Source: Clostridiales bacterium (GTDB taxonomy: Bacteria > Bacillota > Clostridia > Oscillospirales > Oscillospiraceae). From it: a stretch of DNA of 64,000 nt. The stretch lies in contig JAJQBL010000018.1 in the NCBI GenBank assembly GCA_021203325.1, positions 1 through 64,000 on the forward strand, given 5' to 3'. Within the stretch, counting starts at the first letter, position 1. Every line of letters starts with the position of its first letter. Position numbers and translations under genes: made by a program. Under the pieces are notes generated by a model that searched no databases, was not told the DNA's origin, and was given only the letters and a program-made list of their open reading frames with translations. Shown here one piece after another: positions 36,591 through 44,830 of the stretch.

Positions 36591-37343
36591 ATGTATCAGG
36601 AACGCTATGAAGTTTTGGGAAGAAGCAATGGCTGGAGCCTGGTCAGCCTGTGGCAGGCGCTGAAAAAGGCGTGGCGCAGACTGCTGCCACGCCCGGAAGG
36701 CGTCTATTATGTGGGAGGCAGCGACCTCCTGCCGCCCCTGGACAGACAGGAGGAGCGGCGGCTGCTACTGGCCCTGCGCGCGGGGGACGAACAGGCCAGG
36801 GATACGCTGATCGAGCACAATCTCCGGTTGGTGGTCTACCTGGCCAGACGGTTTGAGAACACCGGCATCAACCTGGACGATCTGGTGTCCATCGGCACCA
36901 TTGGCCTCATCAAGGCGGTGAATACCTTTGACACGGAGAAAAACATCAAGTTGGCCACCTATGCCTCCCGGTGCATTGAAAACGAAATCCTGATGCATCT
37001 GAGGAAAACCTCCAACCAGCGGACGGAAATTTCCTTTGATGAACCGTTGAACACCGACTGGGACGGCAACGAACTGTTGCTGTCTGACGTCCTGGGTACA
37101 GAGGAGGATTTGGTGGAGCGGCCTGTGCAGGCAGGGGAGGACAGGCGGCTCCTCTACCTGGCCCTGAACCAGCTGAGCGAGCGGGAGAAGCGCATCATCA
37201 TCATGCGTTTTGGCCTGGACGGGCGGGACAGCTGCACCCAGAAGGAGGTGGCCGATTCCCTGGGCATTTCCCAGTCCTACATCTCCCGCCTGGAAAAGCG
37301 CATCATCGGCCGACTGAAGAAGGAGTTCAGCCGCGTCGGATAG
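36591..37343 (+). CDS. sigE: Mother-cell sporulation sigma factor, sigma-E precursor
   Basis: 250 aa. The N-terminal 25-30 residues form the pro-sequence cleaved by SpoIIGA. Next comes [12 protein letters not shown], typical of SigE, then region 2 ([38 protein letters not shown]) and region 4 with a helix-turn-helix ([20 protein letters not shown]). Region 3.1 carries the short [20 protein letters not shown] seen in SigE/SigK. Directs early mother-cell transcription after septation. The pair with spoIIGA is strong evidence for a spore former. Confidence 0.95.
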   Translation: MYQERYEVLGRSNGWSLVSLWQALKKAWRRLLPRPEGVYYVGGSDLLPPLDRQEERRLLLALRAGDEQARDTLIEHNLRLVVYLARRFENTGINLDDLVSIGTIGLIKAVNTFDTEKNIKLATYASRCIENEILMHLRKTSNQRTEISFDEPLNTDWDGNELLLSDVLGTEEDLVERPVQAGEDRRLLYLALNQLSEREKRIIIMRFGLDGRDSCTQKEVADSLGISQSYISRLEKRIIGRLKKEFSRVG

Positions 37344-37370
37344 CGAACGCAATGGAACACCACGGCGCAG

Positions 37371-37916
37371 TTACTCCGGCGGACAGCATACCTTACAGGG
37401 CTCATAGCCCTGCTCCTTTGCGTCCGCAAGGGATATCTCAATGCCCCCATCTTTGACATACCGGCAGGTGGACAGGTGATACTTTTCCCCGCTGGCTGTG
37501 ATGTAAACCAGAGTATCCTCCTCAGAGGCTTCTGAATCCATGGCATCTCCGCGTTCCGTTGTCACGTCCGACCCTGACGCTTCGCCGGATTCAGCGGCAG
37601 CATCGGCCTCGGAACTCCATTCGCCGGACAGGGAAGAGGCGTCAGCGTCCTCCGACGCCAGCGGTTCCGTCCCGGGTTTCAGAGAACCCGCCGCCAGAAC
37701 GCAAACCAGGAATGCCAGCACAAACATCCACGGCTTTGCCTCGGGCAGCCGCCGATGCACAAGGGGATTGGCAGCGGCCGCCGCCAGCAGGAACATCATA
37801 GCAGCTGCCGGGTCCTCCGGACTGCCCAACGCAGCGAGGAGACAGAGGGCGGAAAGGCACCAGCCGAGCACTGTGCAGAGGGGATGCAGTTTTCCGGGGC
37901 GGACATCATTTTTCAC
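37371..37916 (-). CDS. Membrane protein with C-terminal Cys-rich domain
   Basis: 181 aa from GTG 37916 (GGAGGAAG upstream); an ATG at 37943 is an alternative. Two hydrophobic stretches in the first 75 residues are followed by a Ser/Glu/Ala-rich linker of about 70 residues. The C-terminal 40 residues read VYITASGEKYHLSTCRYV...CKVC, with the pattern YHxxxC and CxxC, as found at the end of some nuclease, ComEC-like and secreted Firmicute proteins and thought to bind metal. Convergent with sigE. Function unknown. Confidence 0.7.
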   Translation of the reverse strand: MKNDVRPGKLHPLCTVLGWCLSALCLLAALGSPEDPAAAMMFLLAAAAANPLVHRRLPEAKPWMFVLAFLVCVLAAGSLKPGTEPLASEDADASSLSGEWSSEADAAAESGEASGSDVTTERGDAMDSEASEEDTLVYITASGEKYHLSTCRYVKDGGIEISLADAKEQGYEPCKVCCPPE

Positions 37917-37954
37917 GGGACTTCCTCCGTTCTGACGCAGCATTTCTCACAGCT

Positions 37955-37983
37955 ATTATACTGAAAAAGGTGCTGCTCCGCAA
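37955..37983 (-). promoter_or_regulatory. Promoter of the Cys-rich membrane protein gene
   Basis: Minus strand: TTGCGG (37978-37983), 17-bp spacer, TATAAT (37955-37960). Confidence 0.6.
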
Positions 37984-38015
37984 GAAAATTTTCCCGCCCC
38001 GGCAGGGTTTGCGCC

Positions 38016-38044
38016 TTGCCGGGGCAGCGTATTTGTGCTATATT
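38016..38044 (+). promoter_or_regulatory. Putative promoter of cwlD-radA
   Basis: TTGCCG (38016-38021), 17-bp spacer, TATATT (38039-38044). It looks sigma-A-like, whereas cwlD in Bacillus is under sporulation sigma factors. Confidence 0.5.
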
Positions 38045-38080
38045 GTTGCCAGGGCGCATAGGCTTGTATGGGTGATTGAA

Positions 38081-38791
38081 GTGCGGAAAGCAGCGATCCA
38101 TATTTTTGCCGTCTGTTGTGCGTTCCTCTCCATCCTGAGTCTGGTAAGGCAGCTTTCGGCTGAGCCGACGGCGGCGGTATCCGGCAGGACGGGAGCGCAT
38201 ATTTTAATTTTGGATGCCGGTCATGGCGGGGAGGACGGCGGCGCCGTCTCTGTCAGCGGCGTGGCGGAGAGCGGGCTGAACCTCTCTATTGTGCTGAAAC
38301 TGGATGCGCTGGCGGGCCTGTATGGGGTGCCGGTGGTGTTGACCCGCACGGAGGATGTCTCTCTGGCGGATGACACAGCCGTCACGTTACAGGAGCGCAA
38401 GCGCAGCGACATTTACAACCGCGTCGCCCTGGCGAACGAAACCCCTAACGCCTGCCTGCTCAGCATCTATCAGAATCATTATACCAGCAGCGCTGTCTCC
38501 GGGGCCCAGGTCTTTTACCGGAATACGGAGGAAGGGAAGTTCTGGGCCATGCTGACCCAGGCCGCCCTCCGCGCAGCCATTGACCCGGAGAATGACCGGG
38601 TGGCCGCGCAGATTCCCGATTCCGTTTACTTACTGAACCATGTCACCTGTCCTGCCATTCTGGTGGAATGTGGCTTCCTGTCCAACCCTGGGGAGGATGC
38701 GCTTTTACAGAGCGATGGGTACCAAAGCAGCCTGGCGGCGACGATTTTTTCCGCCTATTTACAATATTTTATCGGAGAAGTTTCAATATGA
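38081..38791 (+). CDS. cwlD: N-acetylmuramoyl-L-alanine amidase, CwlD-like
   Basis: 236 aa from GTG 38081 (GGGTG six bases upstream), matching the usual CwlD length. An N-terminal hydrophobic segment (IHIFAVCCAFLSILSLV) is followed by an Amidase_3 domain: HILILDAGHGGEDGGA with the first zinc His, an Asn-Glu region at NLSIVLK, LSIYQNHYT with the second His, and the catalytic Glu in AILVECGFLSNP. CwlD removes peptide side chains to allow muramic delta-lactam formation in spore cortex. Its stop overlaps the radA start (ATGA). Confidence 0.88.
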   Translation: MRKAAIHIFAVCCAFLSILSLVRQLSAEPTAAVSGRTGAHILILDAGHGGEDGGAVSVSGVAESGLNLSIVLKLDALAGLYGVPVVLTRTEDVSLADDTAVTLQERKRSDIYNRVALANETPNACLLSIYQNHYTSSAVSGAQVFYRNTEEGKFWAMLTQAALRAAIDPENDRVAAQIPDSVYLLNHVTCPAILVECGFLSNPGEDALLQSDGYQSSLAATIFSAYLQYFIGEVSI

Positions 38792-40143
38792 AGAATCGCA
38801 TCACCTTTTACTGTACCAACTGCGGCAATGAATATCCGAAATGGCAGGGAAAGTGTACCGCCTGCGGCAGCTGGAATACCATCGTAGAGCAGCCTGTCCA
38901 GCCGAAAAAAACCACCGCTGTCACCGCGACCCGGCAGCTGAAAGCGCAGCCCCAGCGCATCGACGATGTGGAGCTGACGGAGGAGCTGCGCTTTCGCACC
39001 GGCGTGAATGAGCTTGACCGGGTTTTGGGGGGCGGCGCAGTCCAGGGAAGTCTGGTTCTGATCGGCGGGGCCCCCGGCATCGGCAAGTCCACCCTGATGC
39101 TGCAAATCTGCAATGAGCTGTGCAGGCAGTACACGGTGCTGTATGTCTCCGGGGAGGAATCCGCGCGGCAGATCAAGCTGCGTGCGGCCCGGCTGAACGT
39201 TTCCGGGGAAAACCTCTACCTGCTGAGCGAAACCGCCCTGGAAAACATCACGGACGCGGTGCATCAGGTGGAGCCGGATGTCCTCATTGTGGACTCGATT
39301 CAGACGATTTCCTCCGCCACATCGGACTCCATTCCGGGCAGCGTGGCCCAGGTGAAGCAGTGTACCATGGCGCTGATGGAGCTGGCGAAAGGGGAGGGGC
39401 TGACCGTCTTTGTGATCGGCCACATCAATAAGGAGGGGTCCATTGCCGGACCCAAGGTGCTGGAGCATATGGTGGACTGCGTCCTGTCCTTTGAGGGGGA
39501 GCAACAGCAGGCCTACCGTATCCTGCGTGCAGTGAAGAACCGCTTCGGAGCGACCAATGAGATCGGCGTCTTTGAAATGCTGGATGAGGGACTGACCGAG
39601 GTGCCAAATCCGTCGGAAATGCTGCTCAGCGGCAGGCCGGCCGGAGCGCCGGGCACCTGCGTCACCTGCGTCATGGAGGGGGCCAGGCCGGTGCTGGCGG
39701 AGGTGCAGGCCCTGGTCACCACCTCCAGCTTTGCCAATCCCCGCAGGACAAGCAACGGCGTGGAGTATGGGCGCGCCGTGATGCTCATCGCGGTACTGGA
39801 ACGGCGGGGCGGCCTGAATATTGGAGGATGTGATTCTTACATCAACGTGATCGGCGGCCTGAATCTGGAGGAACCGGCCGCAGACCTGGCGACGGTGCTG
39901 GCGCTGGCGTCCAGCTTTCGGAATAAAGCTGTGCCGGAGGATTTGGCGGCGATTGGCGAGGTGGGGCTGACCGGCGAACTGCGTCCAGTCAACGCGCTGG
40001 CCCAGCGGCTCAGCGAAGTGCATCGGCTGGGCTTTACCAAGTGCATGATTCCCAGCCGCAACAGCGGCAGGCTGCCTGAAATACCCGGATTACAGCTGAT
40101 TCCGGTGAAGAATATCAGAGAGGCCATGGCTGCGCTCTTGTGA
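38788..40143 (+). CDS. radA: DNA repair protein RadA/Sms
   Basis: 451 aa. N-terminal zinc finger of two CxxC pairs (CTNCG, CTACG), a RecA-like ATPase with Walker A GGAPGIGKST and Walker B LIVDSIQT, the RadA-specific KNRFG motif, and a C-terminal Lon-protease-like domain (LNIGGCDSYINVIGGLN; ATVLALASSF). RadA is a DnaB-like helicase that extends recombination intermediates, including transformation intermediates, which fits the nearby comEC and comF. A strong terminator follows. Confidence 0.95.
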   Translation: MKNRITFYCTNCGNEYPKWQGKCTACGSWNTIVEQPVQPKKTTAVTATRQLKAQPQRIDDVELTEELRFRTGVNELDRVLGGGAVQGSLVLIGGAPGIGKSTLMLQICNELCRQYTVLYVSGEESARQIKLRAARLNVSGENLYLLSETALENITDAVHQVEPDVLIVDSIQTISSATSDSIPGSVAQVKQCTMALMELAKGEGLTVFVIGHINKEGSIAGPKVLEHMVDCVLSFEGEQQQAYRILRAVKNRFGATNEIGVFEMLDEGLTEVPNPSEMLLSGRPAGAPGTCVTCVMEGARPVLAEVQALVTTSSFANPRRTSNGVEYGRAVMLIAVLERRGGLNIGGCDSYINVIGGLNLEEPAADLATVLALASSFRNKAVPEDLAAIGEVGLTGELRPVNALAQRLSEVHRLGFTKCMIPSRNSGRLPEIPGLQLIPVKNIREAMAALL

Positions 40144-40160
40144 GGAATCTTAAGCACAGG

Positions 40161-40206
40161 GTCTGCGCCGCAACGGTTATCACAGCCGCTGCGGCGCAGA
40201 CTTTTG
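40161..40206 (+). terminator. Terminator of radA
   Basis: Perfect 12-bp stem gtctgcgccgca (40161-40172) / tgcggcgcagac (40190-40201), followed by tttt. Confidence 0.9.
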
Positions 40207-40219
40207 CAAAGATTGACCC

Positions 40220-40249
40220 TTGACGGCGTCCCGCATGATGTGGTAAACT
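40220..40249 (+). promoter_or_regulatory. Putative promoter of xer-comEC-comF
   Basis: TTGACG (40220-40225), 18-bp spacer, TAAACT (40244-40249). The leader to the xer start is about 150 bases. Confidence 0.5.
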
Positions 40250-40339
40250 ATAAATACCGATACAGATGAAGATATGGGAAGAACCGGAAAGAGAGGAGGC
40301 GAAGGGAGCCACCCCGTCGCCATTTTTTTAAAGGCACAG

Positions 40340-40369
40340 AAGTCAACAAAATAAAAATTTTGTTGACTT
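40340..40369 (+). repeat. Perfect 12-6-12 palindrome upstream of the tyrosine recombinase
   Basis: aagtcaacaaaa (40340-40351), six-base centre taaaaa, ttttgttgactt (40358-40369). The arm/centre geometry (about 11-12 bp arms, 6 bp core) is that of a Xer recombination site, and the right arm ttttgttgact matches the XerD arm of dif (TTATGTTAAAT in E. coli) at 8 of 11 positions. Alternatively it is an mRNA hairpin or a repressor operator. Confidence 0.5.
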
Positions 40370-40405
40370 TAGGGAAGGGGATTGCGCACTCCCTCAGGAA
40401 ATCAT

Positions 40406-41392
40406 ATGAATTACAGAGCCGAGAGCCCACAGGTGCTGCTGGACTTCCTCTCCTACCATGAGACGGTGAAAGGCCACTCACAGGGCACTGTGGATGAATA
40501 TTTTCTGGATCTGCGGAGCTTTTTCCGCTATATGAAGCTCCGCCGGGGGCTGGTGCCTGCCGACACGGAATTTGAAAAAATCTCCATTCAGGATATTGAC
40601 ATTGACTTTCTGCGTAGAGTATCCTTAAGTGAGATCTACGATTATCTGTCCTATTTGACCCGTGAAGGACATTTGAACAACGCATCCCGCGCCAGAAAGA
40701 TTTCAACGCTGCGCTCCTTTTTCAAGTTTCTGTCCACGAAAACCCATCTTCTGGAGGACAATCCCATTGAAGGTTTGGATACGCCGAAGGTCAAAAAAGA
40801 TTTGCCCCGGTACCTGACCCTGGATGAGAGCATTCAGCTTCTGGAGTCAGTAGACGGCGCAAATCAGGAGCGGGATTACTGCATTTTGACGTTATTTTTG
40901 AACTGCGGGATTCGAATTTCGGAGTTAGTTAGCCTTAATATTCAAAGTATTCAGGACGATACCATGCGTGTGTTGGGCAAAGGCAATAAGGTTCGGATAC
41001 TTTATTTAAATGAAGCCTGCAAGCTGGCGGTTCAGGACTGGCTGATCGTCCGCAGCGGTATGACGCTGATCGATGAGGACGCCCTTTTCGTGACCTCCCA
41101 CAGAAAGAGAATCACCCGGGCAGGGGTACACAAAATGGTGAAAAAACGGCTGACAGAGGCAGGATTGGACGCCAGCCTGTACTCCTCCCACAAACTGCGG
41201 CATACGGCGGCCACCCTGATGCTGCAAAACGGCGTGGATGTGCGCACCTTACAGGAAGTTTTGGGCCATGACCATTTAAATACGACCCAGATTTATACCC
41301 ACATTGACAATGACGATCTGCGTATTGCGGCCCGGGCCAACCCGCTGGCCTCAGTGCATAAGAAGACGCCGGAAAGGAACGGTGATTTATGA
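40406..41392 (+). CDS. Tyrosine recombinase, XerC/XerD type
   Basis: 328 aa from the ATG at 40406. N-terminal SAM-like core-binding domain (SQGTVDEYFLDLRSFFRYMK) and a C-terminal catalytic domain with the Arg (LNCGIRISELVSL), HxxR (SSHKLRHTAAT), a second His (VLGHDHLNTTQIYTH) and the nucleophile Tyr in the last motif. The size fits XerC/D or XerA-type resolvases of chromosome dimers. It is in a normal chromosomal operon with comEC (ATGA overlap), not beside phage genes, so it is probably a resident Xer rather than an integrase. XerC versus XerD cannot be told by eye. Confidence 0.88.
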   Translation: MNYRAESPQVLLDFLSYHETVKGHSQGTVDEYFLDLRSFFRYMKLRRGLVPADTEFEKISIQDIDIDFLRRVSLSEIYDYLSYLTREGHLNNASRARKISTLRSFFKFLSTKTHLLEDNPIEGLDTPKVKKDLPRYLTLDESIQLLESVDGANQERDYCILTLFLNCGIRISELVSLNIQSIQDDTMRVLGKGNKVRILYLNEACKLAVQDWLIVRSGMTLIDEDALFVTSHRKRITRAGVHKMVKKRLTEAGLDASLYSSHKLRHTAATLMLQNGVDVRTLQEVLGHDHLNTTQIYTHIDNDDLRIAARANPLASVHKKTPERNGDL

Positions 41393-43656
41393 GAAAACTG
41401 GCCTGGTTCAGCGTCTTTTTTGCGGTTGCCACACTTTTGGCGGTCTATTTGCTGCCGTCCCAGTGGTGGATGGTTGCGGCGGTTTTGGCCCTTGTTCCCA
41501 TGTTCGCCTCCCTGCGCTGGTCCGGAAAGCTGCGGATGCGGATTCTCCTGGCTTCTGTTGGATTGGTTCTGGGCTTCGTCTGGTGCCACTGCTATCAGAC
41601 CATTTTTGTCCGGCCTGCGGAGGCCGCCTTTGGAGAAGGCGTCGCCTTCTCCGGCATTGTGCAGGATATGCCCTCGGAAACGGAATACGGGATTTCCGTG
41701 ACCCTTTCCGTGGATTCCGCGGAGGGCGCGAATTTTCTGGCAAAGGTTTATCTGGACGCGGAGTATCAGAGCCTTTCCCCCGGCGACCGCGTGACCGCCA
41801 CCGGAACCATCAAAACCGCGGACGTTGTCCGCAACGAACAGGTGTATTATAACGCCGCAAATGGCATTCGCGCAATCATTTCCAGTGTAAAGGAGATAGC
41901 CGTTACATATAAGAGCAGCACGCCGCTGTACCTCCTCCCTGCCGTTTGGGCCGCCGCGATTCAGGAAAAAATTCAATCCCTCTTTTCCGGGGATGTCCTT
42001 GGGCTGCTGGAAGCCCTGCTGACCGGCGACCAGGACCTGCTCTCCGACAGCCTGTACACCGCCCTGCGGCGGGCCGGTGTTGCCCACATCGTCTCTGTGT
42101 CCGGGCTTCACGTCATGCTGTTTGCGCAGATTTTGCTGAAGATCCCCGGCAGCCAGCGAATGAAGCGGCTTCTGGTCCTCCCTGTTCTGGTGCTTTTTGC
42201 TCTCCTGACCGGCTGCAAACCTGCCATCGTCCGTGCGGTTTTGATGGAGGCGCTGCTTCTGTTGGCCCCCGTTTTCGGGCGGGAGAATGACGCACCCACT
42301 TCCCTGTCCTTTGCCCTTTTGATTCTGCTGTTGCAAAATCCATATGCCGTCGCCGGAGTGGGACTGCAGCTGTCTTTCCTGTCCGTGCTGGGTATCGAAC
42401 TGGTGCAGCCCAGGATACATCGGGCCCTGGAAAGCCGTTTGGAGCCGATTCAGCATAAAAAGAAGCTGTTCCGGCTGTGCTATGGCGTGATTGACCTGTT
42501 TAGCACCAGCTGCGGCGCACTTTTGCTCTCAACGCCCCTATGCGCCTGCTACTTTTGCAGCATATCCCTGGTGGGGGTACTCGCCAATCTGCTGGTGCTG
42601 CCGGTGCTGGGGATGCTGTTTGGCCTGTCCCTCCTGTGCGTGCTGTGCAGCTTTTTTTGGTGGCCTGCCGCAAAAATTCTTGCGATTCCCTGTAAGTATA
42701 TCTCACTTTACATCGTTGGCGTCAGCCGTACCATGAGCAGCTTCAATTTTGCAGCCCTTTCCACCGATGTGACAGCCTACGCAATCTGGCTTGTGCTCCT
42801 CTATATCCTGATTCTGCTTGCAGTCTGCTGGGGGCCGATGAGAAAATATCCCGCACTCCCCTGCTCCGTCGGCGTGATTTCTCTGATCTGCGCCATTGCG
42901 GTTCACATCCAGACCACGCTGAACGCGCCAATTACCATCGCGGCCCTGGACGTGGGGCAGGGACAGTGCATCGCCGCCTTTTCCGAAGGGGAGGCAATCG
43001 CCATTGATTGCGGCGGAAACGAGGACAATCCCGGCGACATCCTGGCGGATTACTTACAGGGCCTGAACCGCAGCAGCCTGGATGCGCTGATTCTGACCCA
43101 CTATGACAGCGACCACACCAACGGCGTGGAGGAACTGCTCTCCCGCATCACCATCGAAACCCTCTACCTGCCCAGCTCGGACGAAGCAAAGCAGCAGTCC
43201 ATCTGTTCGCTTGCGGAGGAATATGAATGCGAAGTTGTATTCCTGACAGAGAACCAGTCGGAATCCTTCGGCTGCGGCACCCTAACCCTGTTCGCACCCG
43301 TGGGTCAGGAGGACACCGACAGCAATAATGGGAGCCTCTCCCTGCTCCTGTCCTATGACACGCTGGATTTCCTCGTCACGGGAGACATGGATATTGCCAC
43401 GGAGACCGCACTGCTGGAGCGGGAGCAGCTGTCCGATGTGGAATACCTGATGGTGGGGCATCATGGCTCCAAGTACGCCACCGGGGAGGCCCTGCTGGCT
43501 GCGCTGACGCCTGAGGTCGCCATCATCTCCGTGGGCTACAACACCTATGGTCACCCCACTGAGGAAGCTCTGTCCCGGCTTGCGGCCTGGAACTGCACCG
43601 TTTATCGCACCGACGAGGACGGAACCGTTTTAGTGAGATTGGGGGAATCGGAATGA
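41389..43656 (+). CDS. comEC: ComEC/Rec2 DNA-uptake channel protein
   Basis: 755 aa. Two or three N-terminal membrane helices, an OB-fold-like soluble region at about 90-175, the Competence domain with HIVSVSGLHVMLF near residue 240 and many helices to about 520, then a C-terminal metallo-beta-lactamase-like domain (LDVGQGQCIAAFSEG, LTHYDSDHTNG, MVGHHGSKYATGE). ComEC transports single-stranded DNA during transformation; the C-terminal domain is thought to degrade the other strand. comEA is not adjacent. comF overlaps by four bases. Confidence 0.93.
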   Translation: MRKLAWFSVFFAVATLLAVYLLPSQWWMVAAVLALVPMFASLRWSGKLRMRILLASVGLVLGFVWCHCYQTIFVRPAEAAFGEGVAFSGIVQDMPSETEYGISVTLSVDSAEGANFLAKVYLDAEYQSLSPGDRVTATGTIKTADVVRNEQVYYNAANGIRAIISSVKEIAVTYKSSTPLYLLPAVWAAAIQEKIQSLFSGDVLGLLEALLTGDQDLLSDSLYTALRRAGVAHIVSVSGLHVMLFAQILLKIPGSQRMKRLLVLPVLVLFALLTGCKPAIVRAVLMEALLLLAPVFGRENDAPTSLSFALLILLLQNPYAVAGVGLQLSFLSVLGIELVQPRIHRALESRLEPIQHKKKLFRLCYGVIDLFSTSCGALLLSTPLCACYFCSISLVGVLANLLVLPVLGMLFGLSLLCVLCSFFWWPAAKILAIPCKYISLYIVGVSRTMSSFNFAALSTDVTAYAIWLVLLYILILLAVCWGPMRKYPALPCSVGVISLICAIAVHIQTTLNAPITIAALDVGQGQCIAAFSEGEAIAIDCGGNEDNPGDILADYLQGLNRSSLDALILTHYDSDHTNGVEELLSRITIETLYLPSSDEAKQQSICSLAEEYECEVVFLTENQSESFGCGTLTLFAPVGQEDTDSNNGSLSLLLSYDTLDFLVTGDMDIATETALLEREQLSDVEYLMVGHHGSKYATGEALLAALTPEVAIISVGYNTYGHPTEEALSRLAAWNCTVYRTDEDGTVLVRLGESE

Positions 43657-44337
43657 TGCACCTGCAAAACTATGGAAAAACCGTCCTGGATGCCCTTTAT
43701 CCGCCGAAGTGCTACCTCTGCGGGACCCTTTTGGAGGATGGGGCCCTTTGCCAACACTGCAAAGCAAAACTACTTGTCGTAGACGGTGACCGTCGGGTGC
43801 AATACGGGACCCACTTTGACCGCTGCGTCTCCTACTGCTTCTACACCGATCACATCAAACCGGCCTTTCACCGCTATAAATTCAACGGGCACTATCATTA
43901 CAGCCGGTTGTTCGGGCAGTGGATGGCCGAAGCCCTGGCGGAGAGCGGCGAGGGCCCCCTTTGACCTTTGCACCTGGGTTCCCCTGCATCTGTTTCGCCG
44001 ATGGTCCCGGGGCTACGACCAGGCCGAGCTTCTGGCAAGGGAAGTCTCCTTACAAACCGGTCTCCCTCTGGTGAGAACCCTGGATAAAATCCGATACACC
44101 ACAGCCCAGTCCGGTACAGCCCACGTATCCCAGCGCTATTCCAATGTGCGGGGTGCGTACCGCCTGTCGAAAAAAGGTGCAGTCGCCGGAAAACGCATCC
44201 TGCTGATCGACGACGTCATCACCACCGGCTCGACCCTGGAGAATGCCGCCGAAGCGCTGCGGACAGGCGGCGCTTCGGAGATCGTCTGCCTTACCCTGGC
44301 CAGGAGCCTGTATCAGGCGAAGGCCAGCGCAGAATAA
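43653..44337 (+). pseudogene. comF: ComF-family phosphoribosyltransferase, frameshifted
   Basis: Starts at 43653 inside the comEC stop. The first 103 codons contain the ComF zinc ribbon (CYLCGTLL, CQHC) and the region HIKPAFHRYKFNGHY. The C5 run at 43955-43959 carries one base too many, leading to a TGA at 43962. Removing one C joins GEGP to FDLCTWVPLH and gives a complete ComF of about 227 aa, with the PRPP-binding loop ILLIDDVITTGST. ComF is needed for DNA uptake in Bacillus and Haemophilus. Either the strain has lost it or the run is misread. Confidence 0.85.
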
Positions 44338-44340
44338 AAC

Positions 44341-44371
44341 ACCGCCTCCTGCATCTTGCAGGAAACGGTGC
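44341..44371 (+). terminator. Imperfect stem-loop between comF and arsR
   Basis: caccg...cggtg with inner cctgca/tgcagg and a small loop. It could end either convergent transcript. Confidence 0.45.
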
Positions 44372-44390
44372 GGCGCGACGATGGAAAGCG

Positions 44391-44756
44391 TCAATCCTCC
44401 ATCACGTGATCAAAGGCCAGGCTGAACAGCTTTTGAATATGCTCGTCGTCCAGCGAGTAATAGACCACCTTCCCTTCCCGCCGGTTTTTCACAATGCGGG
44501 CCTGCTTCAAAATGCGCAGCTGGTGGGAAACGGCGGATTGGGACATATTCAGGATGCAGCTCAGATCGCAGACGCACAGCTCCGAGATGGTCAGCGCGCA
44601 AATGATTCTGGCGCGGGTGGAGTCCCCAAAGACCTTGAACAGCTCCGCGACCTCATAAATCGGGTCCTCATCCGGCATTTCCCGGCGCACCTTCGCCACA
44701 TTCTGCTCATGAATCACATTGTTCTCGCACTGTTCTGCCAGTTCTATTTTCTTCAT
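44391..44756 (-). CDS. ArsR/SmtB-family metal-sensing repressor
   Basis: 121 aa, ATG with GGAGGT upstream. Winged helix-turn-helix (SQSAVSHQLRILKQARIV). The ELCVCDL motif at the start of helix 3 is the alpha-3 metal site of CadC/ArsR-type sensors, binding soft metals such as Cd, Pb, Zn or As. The C-terminal helix lacks an obvious alpha-5 His-rich site. No efflux pump gene is adjacent, so its target lies elsewhere or it is an orphan. Separated from fba by a terminator. Confidence 0.85.
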   Translation of the reverse strand: MKKIELAEQCENNVIHEQNVAKVRREMPDEDPIYEVAELFKVFGDSTRARIICALTISELCVCDLSCILNMSQSAVSHQLRILKQARIVKNRREGKVVYYSLDDEHIQKLFSLAFDHVMED

Positions 44757-44770
44757 TGCGCACCTCCATT

Positions 44771-44804
44771 TGGAAAACCCCCGGCGGGAAGCTCCCGCCG
44801 GGGA
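44771..44804 (-). terminator. Terminator of fba
   Basis: Stem cccccggcggga (44778-44789) / tcccgccgggga (44793-44804) with a 3-base loop, followed on the minus strand by TTTTCC. Confidence 0.85.
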
Positions 44805-44830
44805 TGTTTCATACGAGCGATTTCAGGGGC

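Noticed and set aside
40340-40369. Intrinsic terminator of radA
   Set aside because: A stronger GC-rich terminator already follows radA at 40161-40206, and this palindrome lies after the next promoter, just ahead of the xer start.
40406-41392. Phage or ICE integrase
   Set aside because: It overlaps comEC in a chromosomal operon; no phage, conjugation or attachment-repeat genes are nearby.
44391-44756. Metal-resistance operon headed by arsR
   Set aside because: No efflux ATPase, permease or metal-binding gene lies on either side.
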